Positions 24,856 through 34,501 are shown, counted from the stretch's first letter. The stretch: DNA of 64,000 nt from Acidobacteriota bacterium (GCA_016713675.1 JADJOS010000001.1:1860001-1924000), one strand, 5' to 3'. Notes: generated by a model from the sequence alone, not told the origin. A program made the numbers and translations.

Positions 24856-27800
24856 TCAATAAGAGGAATTTCCCCCGAATACGGCAAATGCGGCCCAATA
24901 ATACGGATTAGTAAAACGCCCGTTCTGCTCGGTTGCCAGTTCGAGTTGAGCGGCTCGAAGAGCGCGTGGCGTACTCATTCTGTTGGAGCGGCGATGTATG
25001 TGAAAACGTTTCATCAGCTCGGCTGATGCGTCTGAATCGACACTCCATTGGCTGGCAACCACCACCGGAACACCGGATGCCAAGAATGTTCGCGACAGTC
25101 CGACCAATCCTTCGCCGTCAAAATAGTTCTCTAGCCCGGAATCGCAAGCCGCAAGCACGACAAGTTTCGTGCGGGTAAGGCGAATTTTTTCCAATTCCTC
25201 ATTTGTCAAAATACTCTCGCTGGCCGATTTGCCGTTTGAGGCAAGCAGCATATACGATGAATCGGGATCGCGTTCGGCTACGACGTAATGTCCGGCGAAG
25301 TGGATAATATCAGCCGATGAAATTTCCCTTACGAACGTCTCTTTCTTTGCCGCCTCGTTCATCAGAATTGTCGGCTTGCGATAATTGCCCGCAATAGTCT
25401 TCACCTCAATTTCTGCCGAAGGCAGGTTTGGTAGATCGGCAAAATCCGTCGGGCTGAAAGCCGGATTTCCGACCGCAAGGAGTGATTCGGTTTGTGATCG
25501 AGGCCGGACTGCGGCATCGGCCGACGCAAGAACGAAAATAGTCGCGCTTGGAGCGTAACCAATAGAATACGTCTTTACCAGAGGTTCACCGCTGAGATCG
25601 GCAAGAGCTGCAAACGGCAAATAATACAGGAATTTACTTGGGATAACGCAAGTTTCAAGCGACGCATCCAGCTGATCGCTGACAGGTTCGATGAGCAGGC
25701 GGTAAAGCTCCTGCCCAGACGAAGAAATTGCCCCGCCATCCGCCGGAATGCCCCGTTTAACAAGCCTTACATAATTCTCAACCTTCGATCGCAATTCGGC
25801 GGCACTGATCGTGACCGGTACGACCGAAAATTTGTCCTTTGAGATGATCCATATCAGTAGCTTCTTTTCGAGCACGCTAAACCTCACGATCTGCGAACTA
25901 GCATTCATTCGTTCACGGATCTGATCGATAGTGAACGGCCCAGGACCTGATATAGATGCGGGAAAGGCGGTATTCTCATGTGACCTCATACGGTCGACCA
26001 GCGAACGCGATGTCGAACGCTCAGTGTAATTAAAGGCGGCAGCGAGGTCGCCCTTTTCAAATTCGCTCTCGACCGCTATGTCATAGATTGTCACGCCATT
26101 GTCAAAAAAGCTCGTCCGCTCCTTTTCGAGCTCTATGTTCCCTCTATATTCTTCGATCAAGGCGATTGTCTGCGGCAGTCGGCGATCAAGTTCCTCTTTC
26201 TCGCCTGCTGAGTTCAATCCATAGAGTAATCCCTTTTTTGCCTGATATTGATAATGCGAGATCGCCTCGACATCTAAGGCTTCGTCGGCTTCACGGAGCA
26301 GCCGGATGGATTCGGCGAGATCGCCGGTTTGTTCGGCGATCGATGCCGCCCGGATCTGTGCAATTGCCGTTACTTTGTTTCGAGTCTTTTCGTCGCCTAT
26401 ATTGGCGGCGGTATCGAGGCTTTCATCAATATACTTTCGTGCAGTTTCATTTTCACCGGAACGTAAAAAGGTGATGCTCGCTGTGCCTCGCGAATTCGCC
26501 TTGAACATTAGATCATTCAAGCTATCGGCAAGCGTGACTGCCTCGACCGCGGCCGCCTTTGCACAAGAGTTCAGTCCGGCGGACGAATAAGTTTGTGAGG
26601 CAAAGTTGGCATTTCGATAGCGCTGTCTCATACTCGACCCAGACGGGAACGAAAGTGCCGCAGCCCGTTGCATGTACGCGAATGCTTCAGAATATTGACC
26701 AAGAAATGAACTGTTGAACGATAGGTCGAACAGATTTCGTTGGATCGCATAATCGTCGCCGATATTCTCGGCGATCACGAGAGCCCGCCGGTAGAGGACA
26801 TTTGATTCGGCTTGTAATTTAATTAGACGCTTTGCTCCGGCGTTCCAATACAACGCGGTCATTTCGAGCCATTTGAACTTGTTTTTTTTGGCGTATTCTA
26901 CGACTTTTCCAAGTATTTCTATTCCCGCAAAGCCATCGCCGAGATTGATCCTGCAATATCCGACAAAATATGCGCTTAGATTTGCTTCCCAAATATTCCC
27001 AACTTGGCCAAAGATCATTTCCGCCCTGTTAAATTCCGTAAGACACTCCGAATATTTCAGTTCTAAACACGATCGATAGCCATTCTTGACCGCCGCTTGA
27101 GCTTCACGAAGCATCGCGATCTCTGTAACATTTCGCCCACGATAATATCGGGCGATATTTGACGCAAACGTATCGTTGGTATTCTCAGCTTCAAGCATAC
27201 CGGCAAGGTCCAGAGCATTCAGAAGCTGCGATCGTTCGGCAGGATCAGCATCGACGAACGCCATAGCAAGATTTTGCGGCAAATACTTCTGAGCGATCAG
27301 TTCACGGTTCTTGCTGAGTAAGCTCCATGCGGCGTCGCGGTCCCCGCTCGAAGCCGCAGATAAAAAATCTTCGCGAAGTTTTTCCGGTTTGAGTTCGACA
27401 AAGGACGTGTCAAATCGAGCAAACCTTTGCCGTGCCTCTTCCGCCCATTTTGAAGAACTGTCAAGGCTGAGATAGTCGGACCAAGCTTTCCTTGATCCGT
27501 CGGAAAGATACAACGCCTCGAGACACAGTGCTAGATTGAAACGAGCTTCGAGCATTTTCGGCGATCTATCCAATGCTTCTTCGAAACGCCCGAGTGCTTG
27601 ATCAAATAGCTCCACGCTCCTTGCACGATCTCCGGAATCGCGAGTGAACTTACCCAGTTCGAGAAGTGATGCCCCCCAATCCGCGTGGATTACCGCGGCC
27701 TCTTTTTCTTTTGAGGCGGCCCGTTCGAAAAGGTCGTTCGCCTTCTCAAATTTCCGTTCGGCGAGGTAGAACTTTCCCAAGGCGGCAAGCGAGGTGGCAT

Positions 27801-28125
27801 CGTCCTGCTCGCCGGCCGCAGCCACCAACAGTCGCTCGGCTCTATCTCTGGCATCCTTTTGCTCAAGGTTGGGGTTTCCTCTGATAGCTGTCCACGGGGC
27901 GTGATCGAAATCTGCGATCCGCACCTCAATGGGACGCGAATCACTGATCGAACCTTGCAGTTCGGCAAGGCCAGTCTCAATATTTGACCGATAAAGGCCA
28001 ATCCGCCATACCGCCGTGCAGCTGACGATCACGATGACGCCAACTAACAAATAACGGGCCGTCGGCGATTGCCTCGGCAAAGTTCGGTTCTGAACAGCCA
28101 TATTGGGATCATATTTGTGAGTCAT
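24856..28125 (-). CDS. Membrane-anchored TPR-CHAT protein (caspase-like peptidase fold)
   Basis: 1089 residues. One transmembrane helix (about 25-45, YLLVGVIVIVSCTAVW) follows a short basic N-terminus. Residues about 100-700 are TPR-like helical repeats (LGKFYLAERKFEKANDLFERA; ARFNLALCLEALYLSDG; KARSIELFDQALGRFEEAL-type units). The CHAT domain occupies roughly 760-1089. The putative catalytic dyad is H946 in HFAGHY and C994 in LAACDSG, both in the expected context, so the protease may be active. CHAT-TPR proteins include the Craspase peptidase and gasdermin-activating proteases, but most are uncharacterised. No gasdermin-like or gRAMP gene is visible nearby. The ispH gene lies 149 bp upstream on the same strand. 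Confidence 0.88.
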   Translation of the reverse strand: MTHKYDPNMAVQNRTLPRQSPTARYLLVGVIVIVSCTAVWRIGLYRSNIETGLAELQGSISDSRPIEVRIADFDHAPWTAIRGNPNLEQKDARDRAERLLVAAAGEQDDATSLAALGKFYLAERKFEKANDLFERAASKEKEAAVIHADWGASLLELGKFTRDSGDRARSVELFDQALGRFEEALDRSPKMLEARFNLALCLEALYLSDGSRKAWSDYLSLDSSSKWAEEARQRFARFDTSFVELKPEKLREDFLSAASSGDRDAAWSLLSKNRELIAQKYLPQNLAMAFVDADPAERSQLLNALDLAGMLEAENTNDTFASNIARYYRGRNVTEIAMLREAQAAVKNGYRSCLELKYSECLTEFNRAEMIFGQVGNIWEANLSAYFVGYCRINLGDGFAGIEILGKVVEYAKKNKFKWLEMTALYWNAGAKRLIKLQAESNVLYRRALVIAENIGDDYAIQRNLFDLSFNSSFLGQYSEAFAYMQRAAALSFPSGSSMRQRYRNANFASQTYSSAGLNSCAKAAAVEAVTLADSLNDLMFKANSRGTASITFLRSGENETARKYIDESLDTAANIGDEKTRNKVTAIAQIRAASIAEQTGDLAESIRLLREADEALDVEAISHYQYQAKKGLLYGLNSAGEKEELDRRLPQTIALIEEYRGNIELEKERTSFFDNGVTIYDIAVESEFEKGDLAAAFNYTERSTSRSLVDRMRSHENTAFPASISGPGPFTIDQIRERMNASSQIVRFSVLEKKLLIWIISKDKFSVVPVTISAAELRSKVENYVRLVKRGIPADGGAISSSGQELYRLLIEPVSDQLDASLETCVIPSKFLYYLPFAALADLSGEPLVKTYSIGYAPSATIFVLASADAAVRPRSQTESLLAVGNPAFSPTDFADLPNLPSAEIEVKTIAGNYRKPTILMNEAAKKETFVREISSADIIHFAGHYVVAERDPDSSYMLLASNGKSASESILTNEELEKIRLTRTKLVVLAACDSGLENYFDGEGLVGLSRTFLASGVPVVVASQWSVDSDASAELMKRFHIHRRSNRMSTPRALRAAQLELATEQNGRFTNPYYWAAFAVFGGNSSY

Positions 28126-28274
28126 TGGTGTTCAGAATTATATGGCAATTAAACCGTTTTGCCATAGTCATTTCTTTTAACCCGCCAAATTGAAGCAAGT
28201 ACCAATAAAAATCCACCGAACTTTCTGGCTTTCGCCCGGAAATTTCGATGGATAAGCAGCGTGAAATCTTACGA

Positions 28275-29153
28275 CTACGGTTTCAGGATCAACTCCTGAT
28301 TCTTGCCGAGTTTCTTGAGGTGAGCTACGACCTTATCGATAAGCCAATTTGGCGTCGATGCTCCAGCGGTAACGCCGACCTTTTCAACTCCGATCAAGTC
28401 ATCAGCGTCGATCTCGTCTTCAGTCTCGATCAGGAAACTCTTCTCACACGATTCTTTGGAGACCGCAAGCAGTTTTACGCTATTTGACGAGTGGCGGCCA
28501 CCGATAATATAGAACGCATCGACCATTGTCGCTAACGCACGAGCGGCATCCTGACGGTCTCGGGTAGCCGAACAGATCGTATTGATTATTTGGACTTCAT
28601 CGTCTGTTTTCGTTTTGATAGCTTCAGCAGTGTCGAAAAAAGTCTTCGCCTTGATAGTAGTCTGAGCAACTACCAACGGATTACGCAGCCGCGGTAGGCC
28701 CGCGACTTCGCTCTCATCCCTGATAACGAATGCGTGCTCGGGAGCGTAGCCCTTGACGCCGACCATTTCCGGATGTTCGGGGCTGCCGATGATGACAACA
28801 TGGCGGTTTTCGTTTGCGGCACGAGACGCGAGCTTTTGCACACGCGTTACGAACGGACATGTCGCATCGACCACTTTTGCAGCCTTTTCTTCGAGTTCAC
28901 GCTGAACTTCGGGCGTTACGCCGTGGGCCCGAATAACGGCAGTCTCGTTGCGGCCGATCTCAACAGGCTCTTTGATCGTCGTCACACCTTCGTGTGCGAG
29001 ACGCTGCATTTCCTGCTCGTTGTGGATTAGCGGGCCTAAAGCGCGTACTGTATCGCCCTCGCCGATAGCCTCTTCGACCATTTCGACCGCACGCTCAACG
29101 CCAAAACAAAATCCGTATTCATTCGCCAGTAAAACTTGCATTTGTATCGCCAA
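28275..29153 (-). CDS. ispH: 4-hydroxy-3-methylbut-2-enyl diphosphate reductase (IspH)
   Basis: 292 residues (an ATG four codons in, MQVLLANEYGFCFGV, is an equally good start). The three cysteines that hold the iron-sulfur cluster are C16 in GFCFGV, C99 in DATCPFV and C194 in NTICSATRDRQ. GPLIHN and the EHPE and SSNS substrate motifs are present. It makes IPP and DMAPP in the last step of the non-mevalonate isoprenoid pathway. It is divergent from the tandem GNAT gene with a 45-bp spacer. The CHAT gene follows on the same strand, possibly in the same transcript. Confidence 0.97.
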   Translation of the reverse strand: MAIQMQVLLANEYGFCFGVERAVEMVEEAIGEGDTVRALGPLIHNEQEMQRLAHEGVTTIKEPVEIGRNETAVIRAHGVTPEVQRELEEKAAKVVDATCPFVTRVQKLASRAANENRHVVIIGSPEHPEMVGVKGYAPEHAFVIRDESEVAGLPRLRNPLVVAQTTIKAKTFFDTAEAIKTKTDDEVQIINTICSATRDRQDAARALATMVDAFYIIGGRHSSNSVKLLAVSKESCEKSFLIETEDEIDADDLIGVEKVGVTAGASTPNWLIDKVVAHLKKLGKNQELILKP

Positions 29154-29198
29154 CTGCCTTATTTTCTAATTGCCCCCAGCAGATAGGTAGTTTATCAA

Positions 29199-30080
29199 AT
29201 GGATAGTAGAAACGAAACTTATTCCAGACAGTGGCGGTTTATGGACGAGACCTACTTCCTCTCGCTCTATGACGCATTTATTGCCGCTTTCGCGGATTAT
29301 GTAATGCCCTTCGATCTCAGTGAGCAGCAGTTCCGCAATCACATTGTGCTCAATGCTGTAGATCTTGCATCCTCGGTCGGCATTATCGAAGGTGAAAAGC
29401 TGGTCGGATTTACGATCAATGGGTTTGGGAAATGGAACGGCCGCCAAACCGTTTACGACGCCGGGACCGGCGTGCTGCCCGAATTTCGCCGCCGCGGCAT
29501 GGGCCTGACGATGTTTGATGTGATGATGCCGATATTTAAGGATCGCGGTATCGAACAATACCTGCTCGAGGTTGTAACGACCAACAAAAACGCGATATCG
29601 ATGTACGAAAAGCTTGGTTTCGGTAAAACAAGGACTCTTTCGCTGCTCGAATTAAGCGGTCAGGCGAATCTTGCCCCCGATGCGCTGATCGACATAGAGT
29701 TACGCGATATCGACGATCCTGATTGGGACTTGCTTCAAACGTTTTGGGACGGCGATCCTTCGTGGCAGAATTCAATTTTAGCGGTCAAACGCAGTCTGCT
29801 CCAGAAGCGATTTATCGGTGCATTTCACGAAAATGATTGTCTCGGTTACATTATCTTTGCGGCGAACTCAGGCCGCATAGCACAGATCGCGGTCGACCAA
29901 AATTATCGCGGCCTCGGCATTGGTTCATTGCTTCTGAAGAAACTGCTATCTGAAAGCGATCCTACCGCCAGACCGCAGGTCGTCAATATAGACCGCTCCC
30001 TCCACGAAGCAATGGCATTCTTCGAAAACCGGTGCTTCAAGACAAAACTCAGTCAATTTGAAATGATCCGGGCGATATGA
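29199..30080 (+). CDS. Tandem-domain GNAT acetyltransferase
   Basis: 293 residues containing two GNAT folds. The first (about 10-150) has GTGVLPEFRRRGMGLTMFD and ISMYEKLGFGKTRTL, and the second (155-290) has IAQIAVDQNYRGLGIGSLLLKKLL. Both keep the R-x-x-G-x-G/A acetyl-CoA loop (RRRGMG, YRGLGIG), so both could bind cofactor. The substrate is unknown. It overlaps no neighbour: ispH diverges upstream and nrfA converges 15 bp downstream. Confidence 0.85.
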   Translation: MDSRNETYSRQWRFMDETYFLSLYDAFIAAFADYVMPFDLSEQQFRNHIVLNAVDLASSVGIIEGEKLVGFTINGFGKWNGRQTVYDAGTGVLPEFRRRGMGLTMFDVMMPIFKDRGIEQYLLEVVTTNKNAISMYEKLGFGKTRTLSLLELSGQANLAPDALIDIELRDIDDPDWDLLQTFWDGDPSWQNSILAVKRSLLQKRFIGAFHENDCLGYIIFAANSGRIAQIAVDQNYRGLGIGSLLLKKLLSESDPTARPQVVNIDRSLHEAMAFFENRCFKTKLSQFEMIRAI

Positions 30081-30095
30081 CCGTTCACGTCAAGC

Positions 30096-31553
30096 TTATT
30101 TTGCGGCCAACTTCATATCCGTCCGCGTTGGCTGAACGCCGCTCAGTGCCATAAGTGCCAATCTTGAAAAGTTCATCGATTCGCCAAGAATGCGGGCGGC
30201 CTCGGCCGGCGCATGAAATCCCATCGAGTTCTCGGCTTCGACAAAATCTAAATAAAATTGGGCCTTTCGTTGATAATCGCGGGCTAGAGCAAGTTCAGTG
30301 TCGGGCCGCCCAGCGTCCTTGGCTTTTTGGATCTCGTTGATCACGTCAACCAGGGCGTCCATCGCGAGATTCCTCAAGTCGTAGGTTCGAGTCTGGATGG
30401 TCTCGGCTCGGAACTTCAACTCGGCTTCATCAGCTTTGTGACATGTCTGGCACGACTGACTGATGTTCAACAGTGGGCTTTGTACGTGGTGATCACTTAT
30501 CTTCATTGCTCCCTCGCGTTTATAGGGCATATGGCAATCGGCACAGGCGACGCCGGCTCGGGCATGGATTCCTTGGTTATACATCTCAAACTCAGGATGC
30601 TGAGCTTTCAACGCGTCGGCGCCCGTGCGTTTATGTGTCCAATCCTTGTGCTTTACCTCGTCGTAATAGGCGACAATATTTTCGATCTTCAGTCCGTTTT
30701 GCCACGGATAAGTCAATGTTTTTTCGGGGCCTTTGAAATAGTATTCAACGTGACACTGCCCGCAAACGAAACTCCGCATTTCCTGACGCGTTGCGTCTCG
30801 GTTGACATCGTAATTCTGGACGCCCTGCGACGCTTTTAGGGCTTTGATCCCATTCATAAATGCCGGCCGCGTGACGCGCAAAGCCATCGTCGCCGAATCA
30901 TGGCAATCTATACAGGCGACAGGATGTGTGACCTGTTTTCTGGCCTCCTGATACGGCAGCTTATTAACAGCGTCAAAACCCGCGAAAATGTCGCCATTGC
31001 CGAGCCTTTTGTAGGTGTTATATACAGACGCGTGACAATTAATACAGCTTCCGGGCTGCTGCGTTACTCCCTGCCGTTCGGTAAACGTCTGATCGTCAAG
31101 CATGAAACCATGGCCGCGTTCTTCGCGAAAATCGACCGCAAACGCGTAACCGTCCCACATTACTTTCAGCCGAGGGTCTTCTTCCAGTCGCGATTGCGAA
31201 ACGACCGAACGCGGGTCTGAGTCTTTGGGTGTCTTATGTATCGCCTCACTTCCACCGTAACGGGTGCGTTTCTGGTCCACGGTCCTTTTATAACCGTCAT
31301 ACTGCATTGGAAAATTCTTGCCCCACACCGCCGGATCGTCCGTTTCATCTGTCAACTCGACCACGCGAAAGAACGGATTCTTGCTCTCCTGCTTTCGCTC
31401 CATGATATTGGTAAGTAAGGCAACGCCCAATATGGCGGCTATGAACGCAAAAAATCCTACGATAAAGATGAATCTAAGACTCGAACGCTTTTTTGGTGCG
31501 TCTTTCACTTCAGTTGTTTCAGTTTTCTCTGTGTTGGTATCTTCGGTGTTCAT
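30096..31553 (-). CDS. nrfA: Pentaheme cytochrome c nitrite reductase (ammonia-forming)
   Basis: 485 residues. An N-terminal helix (28-50) acts as membrane anchor or uncleaved signal. There are five heme-binding sites: C170INCH, C214IDCH, C264GQCH, C337ADCH and C368QTCH. The first, which is the active-site heme in NrfA, has CxxCH instead of the classical CxxCK, a variant known from some other bacteria. The motifs CGQCHVEYYF and HPEFEMYNQGIHARAGVACADCHMPY match the Tyr and His of the nitrite pocket. The enzyme reduces nitrite by six electrons to ammonium in the periplasm. nrfH precedes it by 16 bp, so quinol electrons arrive through that protein. Confidence 0.95.
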   Translation of the reverse strand: MNTEDTNTEKTETTEVKDAPKKRSSLRFIFIVGFFAFIAAILGVALLTNIMERKQESKNPFFRVVELTDETDDPAVWGKNFPMQYDGYKRTVDQKRTRYGGSEAIHKTPKDSDPRSVVSQSRLEEDPRLKVMWDGYAFAVDFREERGHGFMLDDQTFTERQGVTQQPGSCINCHASVYNTYKRLGNGDIFAGFDAVNKLPYQEARKQVTHPVACIDCHDSATMALRVTRPAFMNGIKALKASQGVQNYDVNRDATRQEMRSFVCGQCHVEYYFKGPEKTLTYPWQNGLKIENIVAYYDEVKHKDWTHKRTGADALKAQHPEFEMYNQGIHARAGVACADCHMPYKREGAMKISDHHVQSPLLNISQSCQTCHKADEAELKFRAETIQTRTYDLRNLAMDALVDVINEIQKAKDAGRPDTELALARDYQRKAQFYLDFVEAENSMGFHAPAEAARILGESMNFSRLALMALSGVQPTRTDMKLAAK

Positions 31554-31569
31554 TCTATAACCTCATTGG

Positions 31570-32025
31570 TCAATGCATATGCCCGACATTTCGATGGCAT
31601 CGTATGCATGAGATCTGATCGTTATCCTTTTCGCTGTGTGCGGAGATCGATTCGGTCAGTTCACCATGGCATCGGCGGCACGATGCCTCGGTAATTTGCC
31701 TATTGCGTTCAGTGATCTGTATCGGTTCGTGGAAATTGTTGAAGGTAAAATAGTACGAATGCCAGAAACCATTCGACGCCTTGGTCGTGTATTTGCCGAT
31801 CGTATCGGCAGGAGTGTGGCAATCGTTGCATGTTGCGACGTTCTTGTGGCTCGATTTCTGCCAGCCATCGTGCTGTTCGTTCATCACATGGCAATTGGCA
31901 CATGCTACGGGATCGTTGCTCATGTACGAATAGCCTTTGGCGTAAACGAACGTAAACAAACCGATCCCGACGGCCAAGCCTATGGCTATGCCGACGACGG
32001 CGAGTTTGATGGTCTGGAGCGACAT
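31570..32025 (-). CDS. nrfH: Tetraheme quinol dehydrogenase subunit NrfH
   Basis: 151 residues. A single N-terminal transmembrane helix (7-29) anchors a NapC/NirT-type domain with four heme motifs: C42ANCH, C66NDCH, C116RRCH and C140IRCH. NrfH takes electrons from menaquinol and passes them to NrfA, forming a stable complex at the outer face of the inner membrane. The length and heme number fit NrfH exactly. It is the first gene of the nrfHA operon; 95 bp separate it from the helicase-like gene on the same strand. No clear FNR-type site was found in that gap. Confidence 0.95.
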   Translation of the reverse strand: MSLQTIKLAVVGIAIGLAVGIGLFTFVYAKGYSYMSNDPVACANCHVMNEQHDGWQKSSHKNVATCNDCHTPADTIGKYTTKASNGFWHSYYFTFNNFHEPIQITERNRQITEASCRRCHGELTESISAHSEKDNDQISCIRCHRNVGHMH

Positions 32026-32120
32026 TCAAGACTAGTTTTTATCACTTTTCACCGAATTGCAAATACCAAAATACTGGCGTGCGACGAATGTCACAATCGA
32101 GAAGTTTATTGGTGCATTGA

Positions 32121-33425
32121 CTATCTCACAGGTTCTCGGAGGATAGTTTCGGCCGCCACATTTGCTATCGCTGCCGCGGCCGGATTTGATTCGCGAAGGT
32201 TGCCCAATTGGCGAAGAGCTTCACCTGTGCGGGCCAAAAGGCGAACAAGGTCGCCAGGCTCTGCTTTTGTGCGGCCGACGAGGTCGTCCCATTCCAATCC
32301 GGCAGCCCAGCGTTCGGCGGCCGCGGCGGCTGAGTAATTTAGCTCTTCGACCGGATCGACGCCAAACTTCCACTCGACATTTGAAACCGCAATGACAATT
32401 GTGCCGAGATCATCGAGTAGGTCGTTTGTCTTGCGAGTTGTACGCATTTCGCCGTAGCTGCGGTCCGCATCAGACGCGACTGATGCCATTAGGGCGGCGG
32501 CCTCGGATAAAGACAATTGATCAAAAATGCCTGCTTTCAATGCCTCGCCGACGAGCAGCGGCCGGTCGATCCGAAGATCGGCTAGCCATTTACCGTTTTC
32601 CAGCACTTTCTCGGCTTCGAAATCGATATATTCGAAATGATCGAGCACACGGGCCCGATTTTCAAATGGGGCCCAGATCCGGTCGCTTAACATCTCGGCA
32701 CCATTGTCGTGACGGTCATCGGCGATCGCCCGCCGGCTTTCGCGAAATGCAAAACTCTTTTCTGCGATCTCACGAACCTGCTCGAAATTGCCGTACGCAT
32801 CGAGCAGGTTGAGTAAACTTGTATACGTAGCCTTGAATCTGCTCTGTAAAGCGTCGGGTTTTGCCGAGAGCAATTCGGCGATCTTACGTGCATTTTGAAA
32901 CGGACTTGGCACGAGCACCACAAAACCCACATTATCACGCCCACGCCGTCCGGCCCGACCGGTCATCTGCTGCAATTCACTCGCTGTCAGCGACCGCCAA
33001 CCGTCATTGCCGCGAGCGTCAGCATTGCTGATGACGACCGTTCTTGCAGGAAAATCAACGCCGGCCGCCACCGTCGAGGTTGCAAAAATCGCATTTAACA
33101 AACCTGATGACATCATCTTCTCAACCAGCAGTTTCCACGCCGGAATATGCCCTGCATGATGAGCGGCGACACCCGAAAAGACGATCAATTTGCGGTGTTT
33201 GTGGTCGCTGATCTCAGGAAAATCAGCTTCGAATTTCTCAAACATTTCGCGCCGCAGCATCTGCCGTTCGGTGTTGAACTCCTGCGAACGGTCCGCCCCG
33301 ACATCCTGAGCCGCCTCATCGCATTTTCGCCGCGTCGGCAAAAAGACGATCGCCGGCAGCAGATCAAATCGCTTCAGAGCGTTGATCAGCTTCGGCGGCG
33401 GGATCTCATGGTTTCGCGTTTCCAT
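32121..33425 (-). CDS. SKI2/Mtr4-like helicase C-terminal half (no RecA1 domain)
   Basis: 434 residues from ATG 33425 (a TTG three codons upstream is possible; a TAA lies further up in frame, so the protein cannot extend). It begins at helicase motif IV (LPAIVFLPTRRKCDEA), continues with AAHHAGHIPAWKLLVE, motif V (FATSTVAAGVDFPARTVVI) and motif VI (QMTGRAGRRGRDNVGFVVL), then an all-helical region like the ratchet and DSHCT domains of Ski2/Mtr4/Dob1 proteins. The Walker A and DExH domain is absent, and nothing in the 250 bp upstream encodes it. Alone it cannot form the ATP site, so it may work with a partner or as a binding protein. It lies upstream of nrfH on the same strand. Confidence 0.8.
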   Translation of the reverse strand: METRNHEIPPPKLINALKRFDLLPAIVFLPTRRKCDEAAQDVGADRSQEFNTERQMLRREMFEKFEADFPEISDHKHRKLIVFSGVAAHHAGHIPAWKLLVEKMMSSGLLNAIFATSTVAAGVDFPARTVVISNADARGNDGWRSLTASELQQMTGRAGRRGRDNVGFVVLVPSPFQNARKIAELLSAKPDALQSRFKATYTSLLNLLDAYGNFEQVREIAEKSFAFRESRRAIADDRHDNGAEMLSDRIWAPFENRARVLDHFEYIDFEAEKVLENGKWLADLRIDRPLLVGEALKAGIFDQLSLSEAAALMASVASDADRSYGEMRTTRKTNDLLDDLGTIVIAVSNVEWKFGVDPVEELNYSAAAAAERWAAGLEWDDLVGRTKAEPGDLVRLLARTGEALRQLGNLRESNPAAAAIANVAAETILREPVR

Positions 33426-33649
33426 TTCAGACAAGTATAACGGTATCGGCCGAATTTAAGAATTTGCCGATAGAATGAGTTCGGAGATTTATCGAGACAA
33501 ACGAACGAATTGCCCAAATTTGCTCTCTGCTCTCAGCGTCTTCCATGTGACCGCTACACGAAAAATAATGCTGATCAGCCACCGAAAAAGTATTGACGCG
33601 GAGTTGGCAGAGGAAGACGCTGAAATCGCAGGGTTGCATCACGAAAGTT

Positions 33650-33658
33650 TGTTATACT
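33650..33658 (+). promoter_or_regulatory. Extended -10 promoter element of the GT2 gene
   Basis: TGTTATACT (TG-n-TATACT) lies 27 bp upstream of the ATG at 33686, in a 260-bp spacer between divergent genes. No good -35 is seen, as is usual for extended -10 promoters. Confidence 0.45.
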
Positions 33659-33685
33659 GCTCTTGCCCAAACTGTTTCCATTGAT

Positions 33686-34486
33686 ATGCTTAACGGCAAA
33701 AAAATCATCGTCGTGATGCCGGCATATAACGCGGCCAAAACGCTCGCCAAGACCGTCGCCGAGATCGACCGCAACATGGTCGACGATATAATAGTCGTTG
33801 ATGACGGAAGTTCGGACGATACGGTCTCGGAGGCAAGTGAACTCGGCCTCATCGTCTTTCGCCATGACGAAAATTTCGGCTACGGCCGCAATCAGAAAAC
33901 GTGCTACGCCGAGGCTCTTGCAAGAGGTGCGGACATCGTCGTGATGGTCCACCCTGATTATCAATATTCGCCGAAACTGATCGTCCCGATGGCGTCGATG
34001 ATCGCCTATGGTGATTACGATGCGGTTATCGGTTCGCGTATCTTGGGTACGGGAGCGATCGAGGGCGGAATGCCGCGATACAAATATATCGCCAATCGAT
34101 TCCTGACATTGTTTCAAAACATTTTGATCAGCTACAAACTCTCGGAATATCACACCGGATTTCGTGCTTTCAGTCGCGAAGTGCTCGGGACGTTGCCGCT
34201 CGGTCAAAATTCCGATGATTTTGTTTTCGACAACCAAATGCTCACGCAGACCGTTTATTTCGGCTTTCGTATCGGCGAGCTTTCGTGCCCGACGCGTTAC
34301 ACGGCCGAATCGTCATCTATCAATTTTTCGCGAAGCGTCAAGTACGGCCTCGGCGTGTTGGCGACATCGTTGTCGTTTCGGATGAGACGATTGGGCGTTG
34401 GGCGTTCAAGGCTGTTCGGGACCGCACAAGAGATCGGCGAAGCCGAATATTATCGTGAGATCGAAGCAAGTTCAAAGGTCAAATAA
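33686..34486 (+). CDS. Family 2 glycosyltransferase (dolichol-phosphate mannosyltransferase-like)
   Basis: 267 residues from the ATG at 33686 (MLNGKKIIVVMPAYNAAKTL); the frame is open upstream to 33593 but without family similarity. GT-A motifs are VVDDGSSDDT for the nucleotide sugar and HPDYQYSP at the DxD position. GSRILG and YHTGFRAFSREVL follow, as in polyprenyl-phosphate sugar transferases. No transmembrane segment is present. It would transfer a sugar from UDP or GDP to a lipid carrier or glycan; the acceptor is unknown. The amidase gene follows after 15 bp, so the two may be co-transcribed. Confidence 0.88.
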   Translation: MLNGKKIIVVMPAYNAAKTLAKTVAEIDRNMVDDIIVVDDGSSDDTVSEASELGLIVFRHDENFGYGRNQKTCYAEALARGADIVVMVHPDYQYSPKLIVPMASMIAYGDYDAVIGSRILGTGAIEGGMPRYKYIANRFLTLFQNILISYKLSEYHTGFRAFSREVLGTLPLGQNSDDFVFDNQMLTQTVYFGFRIGELSCPTRYTAESSSINFSRSVKYGLGVLATSLSFRMRRLGVGRSRLFGTAQEIGEAEYYREIEASSKVK

Positions 34487-34501
34487 ATACGGAGAGATCA
34501 G

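Noticed and set aside
32026..32120. FNR-type site before nrfH
   Set aside because: No TTGAT-N4-ATCAA-like sequence could be found.
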